Part shown: in pieces, positions 1 to 6,636 of the stretch | How positions within the stretch are numbered: position 1 is the first letter of the stretch | Layout: each line of letters begins with the position of its first letter | Assembly: GCA_003221085.1 (NCBI GenBank) | Contig: QHUD01000108.1 | Span: 1-13,193 of the forward strand | Direction of reading: 5' to 3' | DNA length: 13,193 nucleotides | Source: Gemmatimonadota bacterium | GTDB lineage: Bacteria; Gemmatimonadota; Gemmatimonadetes; Gemmatimonadales; GWC2-71-9 | Translations under genes and position numbers: made by a program | The notes under the pieces: generated by a model | What the model saw: only the letters and a program-made list of their open reading frames with translations | What the model was told of the DNA's origin: nothing | Databases searched by the model: none

Positions 1-2
1 CC

Positions 3-350
3 AACAAGCGCGGCGCCGACGTCGTAATCGAGAACGTGGGCGAGGCGACATGGGATGAATCGCTGCGCTCCCTCGCGCGCGGCGGGCGGCTCGTGAGTTG
101 TGGCGCGACGACGGGGCCCAAGGTCGCGTTCGACATGCGCCGCCTGTTCTGGCACCAGTGGAGCATCCTGGGCTCGACGATGGGAAACGACGCCGAGTAT
201 CGCGAGATCGTGCGCCTGCTCGGCGCCGGGGAACTGCGGCCGATTGTCGACCGCGTTTTTCCGTTCACTGAGGCGCGGGCGGCATTCGAGCGACTCGAAC
301 GGGGAGAGCAACTGGGGAAGATCGCAGTTCAGATGACCGAGACCGAGTGA
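3..350 (+). CDS. Zinc-binding/MDR-family NAD(P)H oxidoreductase, C-terminal part (5' truncated by window edge)
   Basis: The open frame enters from the window edge and ends at TGA 348-350; about 115 residues are visible. It resembles the C-terminal half of medium-chain dehydrogenases/reductases (alcohol dehydrogenase or quinone oxidoreductase type). The last beta-alpha units of the Rossmann fold read GADVVIENVG, then GGRLVSCGATTGPKV, then LFWHQWSILGSTMGN. The family-typical tail follows, with FTEARAAFERLERGEQLGKIAVQ closing the catalytic domain; such enzymes usually end on a GK(I/V)V-type strand. The catalytic zinc and NAD(P)-binding GxGxxG parts lie outside the window, so metal use and substrate cannot be judged. 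An internal GTG at position 36 is unlikely to be the true start, because the conserved GADVV strand lies upstream of it in the same frame. The gene is separated from gyrA by 294 bp and is probably a different transcription unit. Confidence 0.88.
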   Translation, partial: NKRGADVVIENVGEATWDESLRSLARGGRLVSCGATTGPKVAFDMRRLFWHQWSILGSTMGNDAEYREIVRLLGAGELRPIVDRVFPFTEARAAFERLERGEQLGKIAVQMTETE

Positions 351-368
351 GCTTCCCGTCCGGAAGGA

Positions 369-469
369 TGGGCTCGGCGAACACTGCCCTGAAGGACACC
401 CGCTCATCGGCGCCGCTTCGCTCCGTGTGCTTCAGCACGGTATTGGCCGAGCCCAGGCTTCAGCCTGGG
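369..469. repeat. Nested, mutually exclusive hairpins downstream of the MDR gene
   Basis: Two overlapping inverted repeats are visible. The inner one is a perfect 7-bp stem with a TTCA loop: CCCAGGC (452-458), loop 459-462, GCCTGGG (463-469). The outer one is a perfect 10-nt pair, TGGGCTCGGC (369-378) with GCCGAGCCCA (446-455). Its right arm overlaps the left arm of the inner hairpin, so both cannot form at once. A smaller GTGC-TTCA-GCAC hairpin sits just upstream at about 427-438, also with a TTCA loop. No T-tract follows, so this is not a classical intrinsic terminator. It could be an RNA 3'-end structure for the MDR gene, a dispersed palindromic repeat or an attenuator-like switch. Only the pairing is certain. 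Confidence 0.6.
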
Positions 470-548
470 GGTCAGTCTAACGGGCACCTGTCAACCAATC
501 GTCAACTGTAAGTGCCGCCTCCAGCCCCAGTTAGCGAGCGTCTTCGCG

Positions 549-577
549 TTGCCTTTCAGGACCTAAGTGATTATTTT
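549..577 (+). promoter_or_regulatory. gyrA: Possible sigma-70-type promoter for the gyrA operon
   Basis: TTGCCT (549-554) is separated by exactly 17 nt from TATTTT (572-577). This is a plausible -35/-10 pair inside the only AT-rich island of the intergenic region. Transcription would start near 584, leaving a leader of about 60 nt before the gyrA ATG at 645. The -10 is bracketed by an inverted repeat (562-568 with 584-590). Prediction by eye only. Confidence 0.35.
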
Positions 578-590
578 TTAGGAACTTAGG
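562..590. promoter_or_regulatory. Operator-like palindrome around the predicted gyrA -10
   Basis: CCTAAGT (562-568) and ACTTAGG (584-590) form a perfect 7-nt inverted repeat separated by 15 nt of AT-rich DNA, so the arm centres are about two helical turns apart. TTAGG also recurs directly (578-582 and 586-590). The position over the predicted -10 and start site would suit a repressor site or a supercoiling-sensitive structure. No dedicated regulator can be named. Confidence 0.4.
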
Positions 591-609
591 CAGTCTCGCC
601 GAGCCGTGC

Positions 610-637
610 TGACACCCGACAGCTAACACCTGACACC
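610..637 (+). repeat. Tandem heptamer array immediately upstream of gyrA
   Basis: Four contiguous 7-nt units are visible: TGACACC (610-616), CGACAGC (617-623), TAACACC (624-630) and TGACACC (631-637). The first and last are identical and the middle two are degenerate. The array ends 7 nt before the gyrA ATG, where a Shine-Dalgarno sequence would normally lie, and no purine-rich ribosome site is seen. No reverse-complement partner arm was found in the intergenic region, unlike the three hairpin arrays further along the window. Confidence 0.6.
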
Positions 638-644
638 TGGTTTC

Positions 645-3188
645 ATGACCGCACCGAACGCCCGCGAACGGATCGTCCCGCGCCTCATCGAAGACGAGCT
701 GAAGGAGTCGTTCCTCGACTATTCGATGAGCGTCATCGTGCAACGCGCGCTGCCCGACGTGCGCGACGGGCTCAAGCCCGTGCACCGCCGCATCCTGTAC
801 GCCATGAACGAGCTGGGGCTCGTCCCCGGTCGCCCCTACAAGAAGAGCGCGACCGTGGTGGGCGACGTGCTCGGCAAATATCACCCGCACGGCGACGTCG
901 CGTTGTACGACTCGCTGGTGCGCATGGTGCAGGACTTCTCGCTGCGCTACCCGCTGGTGGACGGTCAGGGGAACTTCGGCTCGGTGGACGGCGATCCCCC
1001 GGCCGCCTACCGCTACACCGAAGCGCGGCTGACGCGCATCGCGATGACGATGCTCGACGATATCGACAAGAACACCGTCGATTTCGTCCCCAACTTCGAC
1101 GATCGGCTGCAGGAGCCCACGGTGCTCCCGGCGCGGCTGCCCAACCTCATCGTCAACGGCACTTCCGGCATCGCGGTGGGAATGGCGACCAACATCCCGC
1201 CGCACAACCTGAGCGAGGCGGTCGAGGCGATCAATCACCTGGTGGATCACCCGGACGCCTCGGTCAAGGATCTCCGGAAATTCATCAAGGGCCCGGACTT
1301 CCCGACCGGGGCGATCATCTACGGTCGCGAAGGCATCAAGGAGTGCTACGAAAAAGGGCGCGGCCGGATCGCGATCCGCGCGCGGGCGACCGTCGAGGAG
1401 CGGGAGTCCACCGGGAAGCAGCAGATCGTCGTTACCGAGTTCCCCTACCAGGTCTCCCCCGACCGCGTGATCGAGCAGATCCGCGACCTGGTGCTGGCCA
1501 AGAAGCTCGAGGGCGTCAGCGACCTCCGGAACGAGTCCGACAAGGAAGGCATCCGGGTCGTCATCGAGCTGAAGCGGGACGCCGTGCCGATGGTCGTCCT
1601 GAACCAGCTGTACGCGCACACGCAGATGCAGACCACCTTCGGCGCGATCATGCTCGCCCTGGTCGACGGCGCGCCCAAGGAGATGAACCTCAAGGAGCTG
1701 CTGGAGCACTTCATCGAGCATCGCCACACCGTCATCACCCGTCGGACCGAGTTCGAGCTGAAGCGCGCCCAGGACCGCGAGCACATCCTCGAAGGCCTGA
1801 AGATCGCCGTCGACAACATCGACGAGGTCGTGAAGATCATCCGCAAGTCGAAGGATACGCCGAGCGCGGACGCCAGCTTGCGGAAGCGGTTTAAGCTGTC
1901 CGAGAAGCAGTCGGCGGAAATCCTCAACATGCGGCTCGCCCGCCTCACCGCCCTCGAGATCACCAAGCTCGAGGACGAGCTCAAGGAAGTCCGCAAGTTC
2001 ATCAAGGAGTGTAAGGAGATCCTCGGGTCGAAGCCGCGGCGCCTGAAGATCCTGAAGGAAGAGCTCTCGGAGCTGGCGCACGGCTTTGGCGACGAGCGGC
2101 GCACCGAGATCGTCGCGGATCAGGGCGAGTTCTCGATCGAAGACCTGATCGCGGAAGAGGACATGGTGATCACCGTGTCCCACGCCGGCTACATCAAGCG
2201 ACTGCCGGTGTCGGCCTATCGGCGCCAGCGCCGCGGCGGCCGGGGCGTGATCTCCGCCCACACGAAAGAAGACGACTGGGTCGAGCACCTGTTCATCGCG
2301 TCGACCCATGACTACGTGATGTTCTTCACCCAGCAGGGGCAGTGTTACTGGCTCAAGGTGCACGAGATCCCGCAGGCGGCGCGGGCCGCGCGCGGCAAAC
2401 CGATCATCTCCTGCATCGCCATGAAGCCCGACGAGCGTCTCGCCTCGCTCGTGCCGGTCCGCGAGTTCTCCGAGGACCAATACCTCCTGTTCGCCACGAA
2501 GCAGGGCGTGGTGAAAAAGACCCGGCTCTCCGAGTTCGGCAACCCGCGCTCCGTGGGTATTCGCGCGATCAACATCGAGAAGGGCGACGAGCTGATCGAC
2601 GTGCAGGTGACCGACGGGCGGAACGACATCGTGCTCGCCACGCACCATGGCATGAGCATCCGATTCCACGAGAAGGACGTGCGGGACATGGGACGCACGG
2701 CCACGGGCGTGAAAGGGATCGAGCTCGACAAGAAGGACCAGGTGATCGACATGGTGGTGGTGCGCCGCAAGTCGACGCTCCTCACCGTCACCGAGAAGGG
2801 CATGGGCAAACGCTCCGAGCTCGACGAGTACCGGGTGCAGCACCGCGGCGGCCGGGGCATCATCACGCTCAAGCGCGCCGACAAGACCGGCGACATCGTC
2901 GCCCTCAAAGAGGTGCTTCCCGACGACGAGCTGATGATGATCACCAAGAAGGGGATCATGATTCGCGTGCCGGTCGAAGGTATCCGCATTTCGGGCCGCA
3001 ACACCCAGGGCGTGAAGGTCATGAACCTGACGCCGGGCGATCTGGTGGTGGACGTGGCCCGGGTCGTGAAGGAAGACGAGGCAGAGAACGGCGAGGGCGA
3101 CGGGGAGGACGACGCGGCTCCGCGGGCGCCCGCCAAGGCCAAGAAGGCCCCGGCGAAGGCCAAGCCGAAGCCGAAGAAGAAAAAATAG
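645..3188 (+). CDS. gyrA: DNA gyrase subunit A
   Basis: The 847-residue protein is the breakage-reunion subunit of type IIA topoisomerase, which with GyrB introduces negative supercoils using ATP. The N-terminal winged-helix/tower core carries the QRALPDVRDGLKPVHRRILY signature (about 33-52) and the catalytic tyrosine Y124 in AAYRYTEARL. The C-terminal beta-pinwheel (about 500-805) contains a clear GyrA box, QRRGGRG (528-534), which separates it from ParC. A second box-like QHRGGRG occurs at 732-738. In the quinolone region (HPHGDVALYD, 80-89) valine V85 sits where E. coli has Ser83, while the acidic D89 is kept. The end is an acidic stretch (about 806-826) followed by a Lys/Ala/Pro-rich tail finishing in KPKPKKKK. 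The ATG at 645 precedes the usual N-terminus but has no obvious ribosome-binding site. It heads a tightly packed run of genes; the next start is 1 nt after the stop. Confidence 0.98.
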   Translation: MTAPNARERIVPRLIEDELKESFLDYSMSVIVQRALPDVRDGLKPVHRRILYAMNELGLVPGRPYKKSATVVGDVLGKYHPHGDVALYDSLVRMVQDFSLRYPLVDGQGNFGSVDGDPPAAYRYTEARLTRIAMTMLDDIDKNTVDFVPNFDDRLQEPTVLPARLPNLIVNGTSGIAVGMATNIPPHNLSEAVEAINHLVDHPDASVKDLRKFIKGPDFPTGAIIYGREGIKECYEKGRGRIAIRARATVEERESTGKQQIVVTEFPYQVSPDRVIEQIRDLVLAKKLEGVSDLRNESDKEGIRVVIELKRDAVPMVVLNQLYAHTQMQTTFGAIMLALVDGAPKEMNLKELLEHFIEHRHTVITRRTEFELKRAQDREHILEGLKIAVDNIDEVVKIIRKSKDTPSADASLRKRFKLSEKQSAEILNMRLARLTALEITKLEDELKEVRKFIKECKEILGSKPRRLKILKEELSELAHGFGDERRTEIVADQGEFSIEDLIAEEDMVITVSHAGYIKRLPVSAYRRQRRGGRGVISAHTKEDDWVEHLFIASTHDYVMFFTQQGQCYWLKVHEIPQAARAARGKPIISCIAMKPDERLASLVPVREFSEDQYLLFATKQGVVKKTRLSEFGNPRSVGIRAINIEKGDELIDVQVTDGRNDIVLATHHGMSIRFHEKDVRDMGRTATGVKGIELDKKDQVIDMVVVRRKSTLLTVTEKGMGKRSELDEYRVQHRGGRGIITLKRADKTGDIVALKEVLPDDELMMITKKGIMIRVPVEGIRISGRNTQGVKVMNLTPGDLVVDVARVVKEDEAENGEGDGEDDAAPRAPAKAKKAPAKAKPKPKKKK

Positions 3189-3189
3189 C

Positions 3190-4119
3190 GTGGTCACTGC
3201 CCAGGACGTGCGGGAGGCGGCCGCCGGACTCGCCGGCGTGGCGGTCCGCACGCCCCTGCGCTTCGTGGAGCCCCTCGACGCCTACCTGAAGCTCGAGAGC
3301 TTGCAGCCCGTCGGTGCGTTCAAGGTCCGTGGGGCCTATAACGCCGTACGTCGTCTACCGCCGGACGTCCGTCGCAAGGGGGTGATCACGTATTCGAGCG
3401 GTAACCACGGCCAGGCGCTGGCGTACGCGGCACAGCTCGTGGGCGTGCGCGCAGTGGTGGTGATGCCCGAGACGGCGCCGGCCGTGAAGGTTGCGGGCGT
3501 GAAGAAGTGGGGTGGAGAGGTGGTCCTCGCGGGTCGCACCTCGGAGGACCGCCAGCGTCGGGCCGAGGAGATCGCCGCGCGCGAAGGGCTCGCCATCGTA
3601 CCCCCGTTCAACCATCCTGACATCATCGCCGGCCAGGCCACTGTGGGACTCGAGATCGCGGAGCAGCTTTCGGGCGTGCGGACGGTACTGGTGCCCGTGG
3701 GCGGGGGGGGCCTCATTGCGGGCGTGGTGACCGGCCTGGCGGCGGCGGACAGTCGCGCCACGGTGTGGGGCGTCGAGCCCGCCGGCGCCCCCAAGCTCAA
3801 GCGCTCGCTCGAGGCCGGCCACCCGGTGCGGCTCGAGCGCACCGCCAGCATCGCCGACGGCCTCATCACGCTCGGCGTGGGTGAAATCCCGTTCGCGCAG
3901 CTCGCGGCGCAGCGCGACCGGGTGGCCGGCGTGGCGCTGGTGGACGACGGCGCGCTGCGCGAGGCGGTACATTTTCTGTGGCAGCACTGCCAGCTGGCGG
4001 TGGAGCCGTCGGGCGCCGCGACCACGGCCGCGGTGCGCTCCGGCGCTGTCCACCCCGTCTCCCCCACGGTGCTCGTGGTGAGCGGCGGCAACGTCGATCC
4101 CTCGCTGCTCCAGGATTGA
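3190..4119 (+). CDS. Threonine/serine dehydratase (PLP fold-type II), without ACT domain
   Basis: The 309-residue enzyme belongs to the serine/threonine ammonia-lyase family, which deaminates L-threonine to 2-oxobutyrate or L-serine to pyruvate. PLP elements are all visible: Schiff-base lysine K45 in GAFKVRGA, the substrate loop SSGNHGQA (69-76), the phosphate-binding glycine loop GGGGL (171-175) and the C-terminal SGGN (298-301). It stops right after the catalytic domain, so the ACT domain that gives isoleucine feedback in biosynthetic IlvA is missing. A catabolic dehydratase, serine racemase-like or hydroxyaspartate dehydratase-like activity are all possible. The GTG start lies 1 nt after the gyrA TAG with only a weak AAGAAG-type purine stretch upstream, implying coupling to gyrA. 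The glycine loop is encoded by a run of eight G (3703-3710). Family assignment is firm; the exact substrate is not. Confidence 0.93.
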   Translation: MVTAQDVREAAAGLAGVAVRTPLRFVEPLDAYLKLESLQPVGAFKVRGAYNAVRRLPPDVRRKGVITYSSGNHGQALAYAAQLVGVRAVVVMPETAPAVKVAGVKKWGGEVVLAGRTSEDRQRRAEEIAAREGLAIVPPFNHPDIIAGQATVGLEIAEQLSGVRTVLVPVGGGGLIAGVVTGLAAADSRATVWGVEPAGAPKLKRSLEAGHPVRLERTASIADGLITLGVGEIPFAQLAAQRDRVAGVALVDDGALREAVHFLWQHCQLAVEPSGAATTAAVRSGAVHPVSPTVLVVSGGNVDPSLLQD

Positions 4120-4126
4120 AGGTCCG

Positions 4127-5563
4127 ATGCCCGAGCCCGCCGCCAAGATCCTCGTCGCCGACGACGATCAGTCGCTGGTGCGGACGCTGAGCTGGATCCT
4201 CAAGGAGAACGGGTACGAGGTCGTCGTCGCGCCCGGCGGCGAGGGACTCATCGGCAAGCTGGAGGAGGAACGCCCCAGCCTCCTGCTCCTCGACATCATG
4301 ATGCCGAAGGTCGACGGGCTGCAGCTGCTCGCGAAAATGAAGGCCGACGACCGCTTCCGGGACGTGCCCGTCCTGATGATCTCGTCGATGCCTCCCGAAG
4401 AGGCGACGGTCAAAGCCCTGGGCCTCGGTGCGGCGGACTTCATCTCGAAGCCGTTCCGCGTGCGGGAGCTCTTGGCGCGGGTCAAGGCGCACATTCGCTC
4501 GGCGCAGGAGCTGACGCGGGCGCGCGACGAGGCCCAGAGCCGCGCCGCCATCGTCGACATCCTGCACGAGGTGACGGACTCCCTCAAGCCCGACGAGATC
4601 TATCACATCCTGGTGCGGCGCGTGGCGCGCGTCCTGCAGATCTCGAAGTGCTCGATGGTGCTCGCCAAACCTGGAGACCAGTTGGGCGTGGTCGTCGCGG
4701 CGTACGAAAACCCCATGCTCCGCAACCTCCAGATCGAGCTGGTCCGCTACCCCGAGATCCAGCGGGCCCTCACTACCAGCCGCTCGGTGCTGGTCGAAGA
4801 CGTGACGGTGGATCCGTTGTACCAGGAAGAGCGGGTGCGGTGGCAGCGCGAGCAGATCATCGTCCCGACCCGCTCCGCCGTCGCGCTGCCTTTCTCCATG
4901 AAGGACCAGCAGCTCGGCGTGTTCTTCCTGCGGACGACGGGTGAGGATCCGCCGCTCACGCGCGCCGATGCGCAGTTCGCCGAGACGGTGATCCGTACGG
5001 CCGTCGCGGCCATCGAGAAGGCGTACGATTTCGAGACCGCGGTGTCGGACAAGAAGCGCCTCGAGAAGCTCGCCAACACGGATGCGCTCACCGGGTGCCT
5101 CAACCGCCGGGCGCTCTCGGAAGACCTCGAAGCGGAGCTCGACCGCGCCCGCCGATACAATCTGGCACTCACCATCCTGCTCGCGGACATCGACCGGTTC
5201 AAGCTGGTGAACGACACCCGCGGCCACATTGCGGGAGATTCGGTCCTGCGCCAAGTCGGCGAGATCCTGCGACAGCAGGCGCGGTCGGTGGACCTGGTCG
5301 CCCGCTACGGCGGGGAGGAGTTCGTCGTCGTGATGCCCGAGACGGCGCTCCACGGCTCGGCCATCTTCGCCGAGCGCCTGCGGCGGCGCGTGATGCACCA
5401 CGATTTCGCCGACCCGGGGGAAGACCCGCTCAACCTGACCATCTCGATCGGGTTGGCGTCCTTCCCCGACGACCGCGTCTCGAGCGCCGACAGTTTCGTG
5501 GCCCTCGCCGACCAAGCCCTCTATCGCGCCAAGAACGAAGGCCGCAACTTGGTGCGTCAATGA
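4127..5563 (+). CDS. Response regulator diguanylate cyclase (REC-GAF-GGDEF)
   Basis: The 478-residue cytoplasmic protein is predicted to make cyclic di-GMP under phosphorelay control. The REC domain (about 6-123) has the acidic pair D12/D13, phospho-acceptor D56 in LLLLDIMMP, Ser86 at the end of strand 4 and K108 in ISKPF. A GAF-like domain (about 140-300) follows, then a short helical linker. The GGDEF domain (about 312-478) opens with the family-typical NTDALTGCLNRRAL, has metal-binding D354 in LLADIDRFK, the active signature GGEEF (395-399) and an inhibitory-site RxxD (R386 to D389) five residues upstream. It therefore looks active and product-inhibited. The ATG lies 7 nt after the previous stop, with GAAGG (4118-4122) just upstream. 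Its TGA overlaps the next gene's ATG (ATGA). No cognate histidine kinase is seen nearby. Confidence 0.95.
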   Translation: MPEPAAKILVADDDQSLVRTLSWILKENGYEVVVAPGGEGLIGKLEEERPSLLLLDIMMPKVDGLQLLAKMKADDRFRDVPVLMISSMPPEEATVKALGLGAADFISKPFRVRELLARVKAHIRSAQELTRARDEAQSRAAIVDILHEVTDSLKPDEIYHILVRRVARVLQISKCSMVLAKPGDQLGVVVAAYENPMLRNLQIELVRYPEIQRALTTSRSVLVEDVTVDPLYQEERVRWQREQIIVPTRSAVALPFSMKDQQLGVFFLRTTGEDPPLTRADAQFAETVIRTAVAAIEKAYDFETAVSDKKRLEKLANTDALTGCLNRRALSEDLEAELDRARRYNLALTILLADIDRFKLVNDTRGHIAGDSVLRQVGEILRQQARSVDLVARYGGEEFVVVMPETALHGSAIFAERLRRRVMHHDFADPGEDPLNLTISIGLASFPDDRVSSADSFVALADQALYRAKNEGRNLVRQ

Positions 5564-6636
5564 GCGAACGCCGTTGCCCCAAGTGCGGCACCGTGTACGC
5601 CGACAGCGCCCGGTTCTGCCCCCGCGACGGCAGCATGCTCCTGGAGGTGCCGGCGAAGCCGGGGACGCCACGGCCCGCCGAGCGCTCGCCGTCGACCGGT
5701 GGCACCGCGGTCCGCACGCCACCGCAGGCGAAGCCGGGACTCGACCGCGCTTCCTCCCTCTTGGGAGAGGTGCTCGACTCGCGCTACCAGGTGCAGCAGA
5801 AGCTGGGCGAAGGGGGCATGTCGTACGTCTACCTCGCCCGCGAAGTGTCGACCGGCCACGACGTGGCGATCAAGGTGCTCTCCCCAAAGCTCGCCACCGA
5901 CCGGAGCTCGGTGGAGCGGCTGCGGCGTGAGGCCGGTCTCGCCATGCGTCTCGACCATCCCAACGTCTGCCGCATCCTGCGCCTCGGCGAGTCCGAGGAT
6001 GGGCTGATCTACCTCGTGATGCCGTTCCTCAAGGGCGAGATCCTCTCGGACCGCGAGGTGAAAGGTGGGCCGATGCATCTCGCCGCCGGGATCAATATCC
6101 TGCGGCAGGTGTGCGCCGGCCTGCACCACGCGCACGAGCTCCAGATCGTGCACCGCGACCTGAAGCCCGAGAACATCATGCTCGTGGTCGAGGACAACGG
6201 CCGCGAGCGCGCGGTGGTCATGGATTTCGGCCTCGCGAAGGAGCGCCGCGCCGATCCGGCCATCGCCAAGCTCACCGCGACCGGCATCATCCTCGGCACG
6301 CCCGAGTTCATGAGCCCCGAGCAGATCCGGGGCAAGCCGCTCGACGCCCGCTCCGACATCTACGCCCTCGGCATCGTCGCCTTCGAGATGTTCACGGGCA
6401 AGCTGCCGTTCCAGGGGCGCAACGCCCAGGAGATGATGATCGCCCGGCTCCGCGGCCAGCCGCAGAAGCTGCGCCAGCTCCGCGCCGATCTCTCCGAGGG
6501 ACTGGAGAGCGCGCTCGCCCGCGCGCTGGAGCCGAACCCCGACGGGCGCTACAACACCGCGCTCGAGTTTGCCGACGCGCTCACCGCGTCCCACGCCGGC
6601 GGCTTCCTCTCGAAGATCAAGGAGAAGCTGAAATAA
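5560..6636 (+). CDS. Zinc-ribbon Ser/Thr protein kinase (Hanks type)
   Basis: The 358-residue protein begins with a small zinc-ribbon-like module (C6, C9, C20, with D23 where a fourth Cys would be) and a Pro/Ser/Thr-rich linker (about 30-65). A complete eukaryotic-like kinase domain follows (about 75-345). Visible motifs are the glycine loop GEGGMSYV (83-90), ATP lysine K105 in VAIK, Glu124, catalytic loop HRDLKPEN (198-205, D200), DFG (222-224), and GTPEFMSPEQ ending the activation segment. There is no C-terminal membrane helix or PASTA/sensor domain, so it is probably cytosolic. The ATG overlaps the preceding stop as ATGA without a Shine-Dalgarno, so translation should be coupled to the diguanylate cyclase. 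The open frame extends further upstream, but that part overlaps the GGDEF-coding region and is not kinase-like. The gene tail contains AAGGAG, which serves the next gene. Confidence 0.95.
   Translation: MSERRCPKCGTVYADSARFCPRDGSMLLEVPAKPGTPRPAERSPSTGGTAVRTPPQAKPGLDRASSLLGEVLDSRYQVQQKLGEGGMSYVYLAREVSTGHDVAIKVLSPKLATDRSSVERLRREAGLAMRLDHPNVCRILRLGESEDGLIYLVMPFLKGEILSDREVKGGPMHLAAGINILRQVCAGLHHAHELQIVHRDLKPENIMLVVEDNGRERAVVMDFGLAKERRADPAIAKLTATGIILGTPEFMSPEQIRGKPLDARSDIYALGIVAFEMFTGKLPFQGRNAQEMMIARLRGQPQKLRQLRADLSEGLESALARALEPNPDGRYNTALEFADALTASHAGGFLSKIKEKLK

Noticed and set aside
36..350. GTG 36 as a complete small gene
   Set aside because: Conserved MDR residues (GADVVIEN) precede it in frame, so the gene continues beyond the window edge.
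531..3251. Very long minus-strand open frame (906 codons) opposite gyrA
   Set aside because: It is a shadow of GC-rich codon use in gyrA. Its product is rich in His, Asp, Arg and Leu with no recognisable domain, while gyrA on the plus strand is certain.
5095..5559. Upstream extension of the kinase frame within the GGDEF-coding region
   Set aside because: The extension is Arg/Pro-rich out-of-frame reading of the GGDEF domain. The zinc-ribbon kinase clearly starts at ATG 5560.
3866..5722. Minus-strand open frame of 618 codons across the dehydratase, GGDEF and kinase genes
   Set aside because: It is antisense to three well-supported genes, has low-complexity Arg/His/Asp-rich composition and shows no domain.
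6111..6632. Upstream extension of the E1-alpha frame inside the kinase gene
   Set aside because: It is low-complexity out-of-frame sequence; E1-like residues appear only after the kinase stop.
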